Assembly: GCA_016235225.1 (NCBI GenBank)
Contig: JACRLS010000034.1
Location: 1 to 5,360, forward strand
Direction of reading: 5' to 3'
Length of the DNA stretch: 5,360 nucleotides
Origin: Nitrospirota bacterium
Lineage (GTDB): Bacteria; Nitrospirota; Nitrospiria; Nitrospirales; Nitrospiraceae
Positions within the stretch are counted from its first letter, which is position 1; every line of letters starts with the position of its first letter. Shown one piece after another: positions 1-4,717 of the stretch. A program made the position numbers and the translations under genes. Below the pieces are notes generated by a model. It saw nothing but the letters and a program-made list of their open reading frames with translations, made no database searches and was not told the origin of the DNA.

Positions 1-1259
1 AGACCGAAGGTCTTCCGAACATGCCCTTCGATGACCCGTTCTTCCGCCGCTTCTTCGGCGACGAGTTCTTCCGTCGCTTTGAAGCGCCTCGCGAGCGGAA
101 GGAGCGAAGTCTCGGGTCCGGGGTGATCGTGGACGCCACAGGGTTGATCATCACCAATAACCACGTGGTCAACAAGGCTGATGACGTCAAGGTGTTGCTG
201 TCGGACAAGCGGGAGTTGAAGGCCAAACTGATCGGGACCGATCCCAAGACCGACTTGGCGGTGCTCAAGATTGAGGCGGAGAACCTGCACACGATCCCGT
301 GGGCCGATTCGGACAAGCTCGAAGTCGGGGAATTCGTCCTGGCGGTGGGCAATCCCTTCGGCTTGAATCAAACCGTCACCATGGGCATTGTGAGCGCCGT
401 CGGCCGGGCGTCGATGGGCATTGCCGAGTATGAGGACTTCATTCAGACCGACGCCGCCATCAATCCCGGCAATTCGGGCGGGGCGCTGGTCAATGTGCGG
501 GGGGAACTGGTCGGCATCAATACGGCCATCTTCAGCCAGAGCGGCGGCAATATGGGGATCGGGTTCGCCGTGCCGAGCAATATGGCACGCTCGATTCTGG
601 ATCAGCTGGTGGAGCATGGAAAGGTCGTCCGAGGTTGGCTGGGCGTCTCGATCCAGGATCTGTCGCCGGAGTTGGCCGCGCAGTTCGGGCTGCCTGAGGC
701 CAAGGGTGTCCTGGTGAGCGATGTGCTGGACGACAGTCCGGCCAAGAAGTCGGGCCTGGAGCGGGGCGATGTCATCGTCGAGTTCGACGGCAAGCCGGCG
801 GAGACGCCCACCCAATTGCGGAACCTGGTGGCGCAGACCCCGGTCGGCAAGAAGGTCGCGGTCAAGTTCATGCGGGACAAGAAGGCGAAGACCGTGGAGT
901 TGACGATCGTGGAGCAACCGAAAACCGTCGCCCAGGCCGGAGGCGATGATAGCGGAGGGGCCACGGCGCCCGCCGGGCTGCTCTCGGATCTGGACGTGCG
1001 CGAACTGAATAGTGAGTTGACCACTCGCTACAATCTCGGGCCATCCGAACGGGGCCTGGTCGTGGTGAAAGTGAAGACGGGCAGCGTGGCGGAGGAAGCC
1101 GGCGTCAAGGAGGGCGACCTGGTCCTCGAAGTGAACCGTATGGCCGTCAGCAACGTAAAGGCCTATGAGCGCGTCGCATCAAAGATCGGCAAAGATCAGC
1201 CGCTCCTGTTGTTGATGAAACGCCAAGGACGAACGCGCTATGTCACGCTGAAACCGTAG
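1..1259 (+). CDS. htrA: HtrA/DegP-DegQ family periplasmic serine protease, 5' partial
   Basis: ATP-independent envelope protease/chaperone that degrades or holds misfolded exported proteins. The frame is open to the left edge (first whole codon at 3), and the ATG at 21 has no ribosome binding site, so it is internal; the signal peptide lies outside the window. Counting from that Met: a Phe/Arg-rich stretch at 7-20, then a trypsin-like domain of about 30-200 with the full triad His48 (NNHVV), Asp78 (TDLAVLK) and Ser152 (GNSGGA). PDZ1 spans about 203-298. A Gly/Ala/Ser linker at about 302-320 leads to PDZ2 at about 321-412. One trypsin-like domain followed by two PDZ domains is the DegP/DegQ architecture, not the single-PDZ DegS one. 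All catalytic residues are present, so it should be active. The next gene starts 52 bases downstream with no clear terminator between, so read-through is possible. DegP versus DegQ cannot be decided here. Confidence 0.95.
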   Translation, partial: TEGLPNMPFDDPFFRRFFGDEFFRRFEAPRERKERSLGSGVIVDATGLIITNNHVVNKADDVKVLLSDKRELKAKLIGTDPKTDLAVLKIEAENLHTIPWADSDKLEVGEFVLAVGNPFGLNQTVTMGIVSAVGRASMGIAEYEDFIQTDAAINPGNSGGALVNVRGELVGINTAIFSQSGGNMGIGFAVPSNMARSILDQLVEHGKVVRGWLGVSIQDLSPELAAQFGLPEAKGVLVSDVLDDSPAKKSGLERGDVIVEFDGKPAETPTQLRNLVAQTPVGKKVAVKFMRDKKAKTVELTIVEQPKTVAQAGGDDSGGATAPAGLLSDLDVRELNSELTTRYNLGPSERGLVVVKVKTGSVAEEAGVKEGDLVLEVNRMAVSNVKAYERVASKIGKDQPLLLLMKRQGRTRYVTLKP

Positions 1260-1300
1260 CGCAGACACCTCAGTGAGCAGTGAACCAGGCTTGTGCCGAA

Positions 1301-1307
1301 GGGGGGA
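1301..1307 (+). promoter_or_regulatory. Ribosome binding site choosing the ATG at 1312
   Basis: A purine run GGGGGGA lies 4 bases before the ATG at 1312. The frame also has a GTG at 1273, but that codon has no comparable purine run before it and would add 13 polar residues ahead of the first membrane segment. The ATG at 1312 is therefore preferred. Confidence 0.6.
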
Positions 1308-1311
1308 ACCT

Positions 1312-2331
1312 ATGGGGCAGCGACTGTTTTTCGTGCTCATCAGTGCCCTTGCGGGAACGGCCTTGTTCGTAAGGGCGGAAGATGCGGATTGGGGATTTCT
1401 GCTGGTCGGGTTTGCCATCGGGGGGGCCACCGGTGGATTAATCGTGGCGGGGGAATATGCCCTCCAGCGGGCTTCATTCGGCGTCATTGTCGGCGGGACC
1501 GCGGGCCTCATCCTCGGATTGCTCTTAACCGGTTTGGTTGAGTGGGTCGGGAGCGCCGTCTTTGATGTGGAGACATTCCTGTTCCACATCGGGGGGCTGG
1601 TGTTTCTTCTCGGGCTGCCCTATCTGGGACTCAGCCTGGGGGCGCGCTTCGGACGGGAGAAGCTGGGCGGCGGCCAGTCCGGGGAACTCCTGCCCGCCAG
1701 CACCAGCGTCAAGATTCTCGACACCAGTGTCATCATCGACGGGCGGGTGGCCGAGCTCTGCGAGACCGGATTTCTCGAAGGCACGTTCCTGGTCCCCCAG
1801 TTCATTCTGCAGGAGCTGCAACACATCGCCGACTCCTCGGATAGCTTGAAACGGGCTCGAGGGCGACGTGGGCTTGATATCCTGAACAAGATCCAGAAAA
1901 TGGCCGGCATTGACGTCCGGATCGTTGAAGAGGATTTCCCGCACGTCAAGGAAGTGGATTCGAAGATCGTGGTCCTGGCGAAGAAAGTCGGAGCGAAGGT
2001 CATCACGAATGATCTCAACTTGAACAAGGTGGCGGAGCTGCAAGGCGTGCGTGTGCTCAATATCAACGAGCTCTGCAACGCGCTCCGGCCGGTCGTCCTG
2101 CCGGGAGAAACGATCCGGGTGTTCGTCCTGAAGGAAGGGAAAGAGGCGGGACAGGGCGTCGCCTATCTGGACGACGGGACCATGATCGTGGTCGACAATG
2201 CCAAACGCTGTATCGGGCGCAACGTAGACGTGATCGTCACCAGCGTGCTGCAGACCACGGCAGGCCGTATGATCTTCACCAGGTTGAAGGAAGAACCTGA
2301 GCGGGAGGAAGTCACCGTCGCTCGTGCGTAG
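1312..2331 (+). CDS. Membrane-anchored PIN/TRAM domain protein, YacL-like
   Basis: 339 residues from ATG 1312. Four hydrophobic segments at about 4-20, 27-50, 56-78 and 89-110 anchor the protein. A PIN ribonuclease-fold domain follows at about 133-254. Its usual acidic metal-binding positions are visible: Asp137 (LDTS), Asp143 (IIDGR), Glu168 (QELQ), Asp216 (EVDSKIV) and Asp234 (TNDLNL). A TRAM RNA-binding domain follows at about 261-325. This architecture matches Bacillus subtilis YacL and its relatives. The intact acidic set suggests a metal-dependent nuclease acting on RNA at the inner face of the membrane, but substrate and role are not known to me. It overlaps ispD by 8 bases, so the two are probably translationally coupled. 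The same gene precedes ispD-ispF in B. subtilis, supporting orthology. An antisense frame of 274 codons over it is a high-GC shadow. Confidence 0.93.
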   Translation: MGQRLFFVLISALAGTALFVRAEDADWGFLLVGFAIGGATGGLIVAGEYALQRASFGVIVGGTAGLILGLLLTGLVEWVGSAVFDVETFLFHIGGLVFLLGLPYLGLSLGARFGREKLGGGQSGELLPASTSVKILDTSVIIDGRVAELCETGFLEGTFLVPQFILQELQHIADSSDSLKRARGRRGLDILNKIQKMAGIDVRIVEEDFPHVKEVDSKIVVLAKKVGAKVITNDLNLNKVAELQGVRVLNINELCNALRPVVLPGETIRVFVLKEGKEAGQGVAYLDDGTMIVVDNAKRCIGRNVDVIVTSVLQTTAGRMIFTRLKEEPEREEVTVARA

Positions 2332-3037
2332 ATATGCCATCGCCGTCATTCCGGCTGCGGGCCGAGGTCACCGCATGGGCAGCAAGACCCCCAAGCAGTT
2401 CCTCGAGCTGCAAGGCCTGCCGCTGCTCGCTCATACGCTTCGCGCCTTCGAATCGGCCCAATCGGTCTCCGCCGTTGTTGTGGTCGCTCCGGCGGCCGAT
2501 CTCCCGTTCTGTCAACATGACATCGTGGATCGACACGGATTCAAGAAGGTTCTGAAACTCGTGCCAGGAGGAGAGGAGCGGCAGGATTCCGTGCGGCATG
2601 GGGTGGAGGGCGTGGATGAGAGGCATGACGTCATCATCGTACATGACGCGGTACGGCCCTTTCTAACGCCCGTCATGATCGATGAGGTGGTGGCGCTGGC
2701 CCGCCGGCATCGGGCCGCCATCGTGGCGATTCCAATGCGCGATACCGTCAAGAGGGTGGGGGAGAGCGGCTTGATTGAAGGGACGGTCGATCGGCAGCGG
2801 TTATGGCTGGCTCAGACGCCGCAGGCCTTCGAGCGGGCGCTCCTCCAGGAGGCGCATCGGAAAGCCTATCTGGACAGCTACCGCGCCACGGATGATGCTC
2901 AGTGGGTCGAACGTCTGGGTATCCCGGTCGCCATCGTGGAAGGAAGTTCCGAGAATATCAAAGTGACCAGGCCGGAAGACCTGGCGATGGGAGAAGCGAT
3001 CTTAGCCGCCCGCCAAGTCGTGAAGCGTGAAGCGTGA
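2324..3037 (+). CDS. ispD: 2-C-methyl-D-erythritol 4-phosphate cytidylyltransferase (IspD)
   Basis: Third step of the MEP pathway: MEP + CTP gives CDP-methylerythritol + PPi, in the cytoplasm. 237 residues, normal for the family. Visible motifs: the nucleotide-binding loop PAAGRGHRMG (10-19) with Lys24 in KQF, GGEERQDSV (82-90), VHDAVRP (106-112), MRDT (138-141), Arg157, TPQ (165-167), TDD (189-191) and NIKVTRPEDL (211-220) with Lys213. These align with the CTP- and MEP-binding residues of the E. coli enzyme, so it should be functional. The start is GTG at 2324, inside the end of the upstream gene (8-base overlap). A GGGAGGA at 2303-2309 lies 14 bases upstream, slightly far, which fits coupled translation; no other start codon sits between. 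The last five codons and the stop fall inside a heptamer array, so the C-terminus VKREA is repeat-encoded. Confidence 0.97.
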   Translation: MRRYAIAVIPAAGRGHRMGSKTPKQFLELQGLPLLAHTLRAFESAQSVSAVVVVAPAADLPFCQHDIVDRHGFKKVLKLVPGGEERQDSVRHGVEGVDERHDVIIVHDAVRPFLTPVMIDEVVALARRHRAAIVAIPMRDTVKRVGESGLIEGTVDRQRLWLAQTPQAFERALLQEAHRKAYLDSYRATDDAQWVERLGIPVAIVEGSSENIKVTRPEDLAMGEAILAARQVVKREA

Positions 3038-3216
3038 AGCGTATCTCGCTCTTCGAGCCGGACTGGCGGGAAAAGCGAGACGCGCCGAAGGCCTTGTCTG
3101 TGCGAGTCGCGCCTTTCACGCTTGTCTCGCCCGTCTCGCCCGAATGACGAACGACGCTTCACGAACGACGATTCACGTGAGACGAGCGACGAGATACGAA
3201 CGACGAGCGACGGGGA
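3015..3216 (+). repeat. Seven-base-periodic palindromic spacer between ispD and ispF
   Basis: Left arm, 3015-3056: six units in strict 7-base phase with pattern NNNNCGT. Three consecutive units are identical (GAAGCGT, ending at 3028, 3035 and 3042); the last two end CGC and CGA. Right arm, 3147-3216: ten consecutive 7-base units all beginning ACG, which on the minus strand is the same NNNNCGT pattern. The arms are therefore inverted copies of one heptamer family. Specific complementary pairs: CGTGAAGCGT (3019-3028) with ACGCTTCACG (3154-3163), CGTATCTCG (3040-3048) with CGAGATACG (3190-3198), and GCGAGACG (3075-3082) with CGTCTCGC (3132-3139). The segment 3065-3077 also pairs imperfectly with 3119-3131. 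A direct repeat GTCTCGCCC lies at 3124-3132 and 3133-3141. The left arm supplies the ispD stop codon; the right arm ends beside the ispF ribosome binding site. Function is unknown. Short frames across it are repeat translation, not genes. Confidence 0.85.
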
Positions 3217-3217
3217 G
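3212..3217 (+). promoter_or_regulatory. Ribosome binding site of ispF
   Basis: GGGGAG lies 6 bases before the ATG at 3224, a good position for a Shine-Dalgarno sequence. It overlaps the last ACG-heptamer of the repeat spacer (ACGGGGA, 3210-3216), so the repeat arm runs up to and into the initiation region. A hairpin formed by the arms could affect access to this site (inference). Confidence 0.65.
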
Positions 3218-3223
3218 CAATAG

Positions 3224-3706
3224 ATGCGCATCGGTATCGGCTATGACATCCATCCCTTAGGGCCCAATCGGAAGTTCATCATGGGCGGGGTCGAGATCCC
3301 CCATCGGCTGGGGCTGATCGGCCATTCTGATGCGGATGCCCTCCTGCACGCCATCTGCGACGCGCTGCTGGGGGCCATGGGAGAAGGCGACTTGGGCAAG
3401 CACTACCCCAGCAGCGATGCCCGCTACAAAGACATTTCGAGCGCCAAGCTGCTCGACGATGTGTCGGGGAAGCTTCAAGCCAAGGGCTACAAGCTGGTCA
3501 ACGTGGACACGGTCATCATTGCCCAGGCGCCCAAGCTGGCCCCCCATCTATCCACCATGGAAGCCAGGATCGCTGAGATTCTGAAGGTCGACCGCGCCCA
3601 GGTCAATGTGAAGGTGAAGAGCGGCGAGGGGGTCGGTGCCGTCGGCCGGGAGGAAGCCATTGCCACTCAGGCGGTGTGCTTGATTGAGAAGGTGAAAACG
3701 TCGTAA
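3224..3706 (+). CDS. ispF: 2-C-methyl-D-erythritol 2,4-cyclodiphosphate synthase (IspF)
   Basis: Fifth step of the MEP pathway: cyclises CDP-methylerythritol 2-phosphate to MEcPP, releasing CMP; normally a homotrimer with a zinc site in each subunit. 160 residues, the usual length. Zn ligands Asp8, His10 (GYDIHP) and His42 are in E. coli register. Also present are HSDADALLHAICDALLGA (34-51), GDLGKHYPSSD (55-65) and QAPKL (101-105) with Lys104, a nucleotide-contacting residue. The C-terminal nucleotide loop is unusual: where E. coli has TTTEKLGFTGRGEG at 132-145, this protein has KSGEGVGAVGREEA. Glu135, Gly138, Arg142 and Glu144 are kept, while Thr132, Thr133, Phe139 and Gly143 are changed. 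It is still clearly IspF, since the metal site is intact. It is separate from IspD, not an IspDF fusion. cysE follows after 9 bases. Confidence 0.97.
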   Translation: MRIGIGYDIHPLGPNRKFIMGGVEIPHRLGLIGHSDADALLHAICDALLGAMGEGDLGKHYPSSDARYKDISSAKLLDDVSGKLQAKGYKLVNVDTVIIAQAPKLAPHLSTMEARIAEILKVDRAQVNVKVKSGEGVGAVGREEAIATQAVCLIEKVKTS

Positions 3707-3715
3707 GCTGATGGC

Positions 3716-4252
3716 ATGTTTCGAGCGATTGGCAAGGATCTTCAGGCCGTCTTCGACCGTGATCCGGCGGCCACCAGCCGGCTTGAAGTGATCCTCACCT
3801 ATGCCGGCTTCCATGCGTTGCTGGCCTACCGTGTATCCCATCGGCTCCAGGCTTGGGGGGTTCCGTTTATCCCCCGGGTGCTCTCCCAGATCGCCCGATG
3901 GCTCACCGGAATTGAAATTCACCCGTCGGCGAAGATCGGGACGGGATTCTTCATCGACCACGGTATGGGCGTCGTGATCGGAGAGACGGCGGAGATCGGC
4001 GACTATGTGACGCTCTTTCAAGGGGTGACCCTGGGCGGGACCGGAAAAGAGCATGGAAAGCGCCACCCGACGCTCGGCAATCACGTGGTCGTCGGCGCCG
4101 GGGCCAAGATTCTCGGCGGTATCAAAATCGGCGACAACGTCAAGATCGGTGCGAATTCCGTCGTCAGCAAAAACGTCCCGCCTAATTCCCCCGTCATCGG
4201 CGTCCCGGCCCGCGTCATCAAGACCCAAGACCGCGAACCGCGCTTGTTCTAG
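3716..4252 (+). CDS. cysE: Serine O-acetyltransferase, short form (CysE)
   Basis: Transfers acetyl from acetyl-CoA to L-serine, giving O-acetylserine for cysteine synthesis in the cytoplasm. 178 residues: a helical N-terminal part (1-65), shorter than in the 273-residue E. coli enzyme, then a left-handed beta-helix of hexapeptide repeats (about 68-165). Catalytic Asp81-His82 (IDHGMG) and His117 (KRHP) align with E. coli Asp157-His158 and His193. GETAEIG, VTLGGTGKEHGKRHP and GVPARV are typical. The protein ends REPRLF, so it lacks the C-terminal Ile by which the E. coli enzyme docks into CysK. The start ATG 3716 gives the family-typical MFRAIGKDLQAVFDRDPA. No good Shine-Dalgarno precedes it, so translation probably depends on coupling with ispF, whose stop is 9 bases upstream in the same frame. 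An ATG at 3711 is in another frame. A 247-codon antisense frame is a shadow. Confidence 0.96.
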   Translation: MFRAIGKDLQAVFDRDPAATSRLEVILTYAGFHALLAYRVSHRLQAWGVPFIPRVLSQIARWLTGIEIHPSAKIGTGFFIDHGMGVVIGETAEIGDYVTLFQGVTLGGTGKEHGKRHPTLGNHVVVGAGAKILGGIKIGDNVKIGANSVVSKNVPPNSPVIGVPARVIKTQDREPRLF

Positions 4253-4271
4253 CCTTCCATCAGCTGCCTGT

Positions 4272-4308
4272 GCCCGAACAGCCTTTCCCAAACGGGCTCT
4301 TTATTATT
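4272..4308 (+). terminator. Possible weak intrinsic terminator after cysE
   Basis: GCCCG (4272-4276) can pair with CGGGC (4293-4297) across a 16-base loop, followed by a T-rich tract of 8 T in 11 bases (4298-4308). It begins 20 bases after the cysE stop, a sensible place for an operon end. The stem is only 5 bp and the loop is long, so this is tentative. Confidence 0.4.
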
Positions 4309-4328
4309 GTGTGCGAGTTCGACGTAGA

Positions 4329-4353
4329 GGCGCGGCCCCTGAGGAGCCGCGCC
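4329..4353. terminator. GC-rich hairpin in the convergent cysE / PsiF-like intergenic region
   Basis: A perfect 8-bp inverted repeat, GGCGCGGC (4329-4336) and GCCGCGCC (4346-4353), with a 9-base loop. It lies 12 bases past the stop of the minus-strand PsiF-like gene and 76 bases past the cysE stop. Neither strand has a T-tract right after it, so it is not a classical intrinsic terminator. It may serve as a 3' stability hairpin or a pause site for both converging transcripts. Nothing else is recognised in 4253-4365. Confidence 0.5.
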
Positions 4354-4365
4354 GGAGAGCAGGAG

Positions 4366-4623
4366 TTACTTACCGGAAAGGCAGGAGCTCATGAATTGCT
4401 TCCGCTCGTCGCCTTTCAAGGAGCCGGCCTTGATGTTGCATTCTTTCATCTTGTTCTGCTGAGAGGTACCCTTCGATTCCTCCTTCACGGGCTTGGCCGA
4501 GAGGCACTCGCTCATAAATTTCTTCCGCTCATCGGCCTTCTTGTCGGCGGCCTTGGCGTTACATTCCTTCATCTTGTCCTGTTGTGCGCCGGCTTGCACC
4601 TGGGAGAGTGGTGCGGACAACAA
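4366..4623 (-). CDS. Small protein with two PsiF repeats, start uncertain
   Basis: Up to 85 residues with two tandem copies of the PsiF-repeat type at residues 14-44 and 55-85, period 41 residues. Each copy reads QQ-[DN]-KMKECN-xKA...DERK-x-FMS-x-CL and holds one Cys pair (Cys21/Cys40, Cys62/Cys81), joined by a Lys/Ser/Glu linker. E. coli PsiF (phosphate-starvation-inducible) has the same two-repeat layout after a signal peptide; the biochemical role is unknown. The start is doubtful. The longest version begins at TTG 4623, after an in-frame stop at 4654-4656, with no Shine-Dalgarno sequence. The segment LLSAPLSQVQAGA resembles only the end of a signal peptide with an A-x-A-like cleavage site, and no hydrophobic start is seen in the other two frames. 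ATG at 4572-4570 has AGGA 4 bases upstream but would remove any export signal. It is either a gene with a weak leader or one that has lost its 5' end. It follows truA on the same strand. Confidence 0.8.
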   Translation of the reverse strand: MLSAPLSQVQAGAQQDKMKECNAKAADKKADERKKFMSECLSAKPVKEESKGTSQQNKMKECNIKAGSLKGDERKQFMSSCLSGK

Positions 4624-4652
4624 GTGGGGTTGGGGGGATGACAGGCGCCGGG

Positions 4653-4681
4653 ACTATAGCAGAAACTCGATGTCGTGTCTC
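4653..4681 (-). promoter_or_regulatory. Candidate sigma-70-like promoter for the PsiF-like gene
   Basis: On the minus strand, TATAGT (4658-4653) is a 5/6 match to the -10 box and is preceded by TGC, giving an extended -10. GAGACA (4681-4676) lies 17 bases upstream and matches 4/6 of TTGACA. A transcript would start near 4646, leaving a C-rich leader of about 23 bases before TTG 4623 with no visible Shine-Dalgarno sequence. It sits in the 94-base gap after truA, in which I see nothing else convincing. The prediction is by eye. Confidence 0.4.
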
Positions 4682-4717
4682 GACGCGATGCCGGCGAACG
4701 GACAGGGGGCCTGGTTG

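Noticed and set aside
1301..1306. Run of six G before the PIN/TRAM start, considered as a phase-variable tract
   Set aside because: Six bases is short for slippage, it fits a Shine-Dalgarno role, and similar G runs occur throughout this high-GC window.
1525..2349. 274-codon minus-strand frame antisense to the PIN/TRAM gene
   Set aside because: Long antisense frames are expected in high-GC coding DNA. The sense frame has complete PIN and TRAM domains, while the antisense product resembles no family I know.
3015..3216. Repeat spacer considered as a CRISPR array
   Set aside because: Units are contiguous 7-mers with no unique spacers of 25-40 bases, and no cas gene is present.
3027..3260. 77-codon plus-strand frame and the 110-codon minus-strand frame (2899-3231) across the ispD-ispF spacer
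   Set aside because: Both are translations of the seven-base repeat with periodic Arg/Ser-rich sequence; they overlap ispD or ispF out of frame and have no recognisable domain.
3548..4291. 247-codon minus-strand frame antisense to cysE
   Set aside because: Composition (Asp/Gly/Arg-rich, low complexity) is typical of a shadow of the hexapeptide-repeat gene, whose catalytic motifs are all in the sense frame.
4270..4641. 123-codon plus-strand frame opposite the PsiF-like gene
   Set aside because: Its internal repeat (LLPL-V/I...FFHLVLL-like) is only the antisense image of the two PsiF repeats; the Cys-pattern evidence favours the minus strand.
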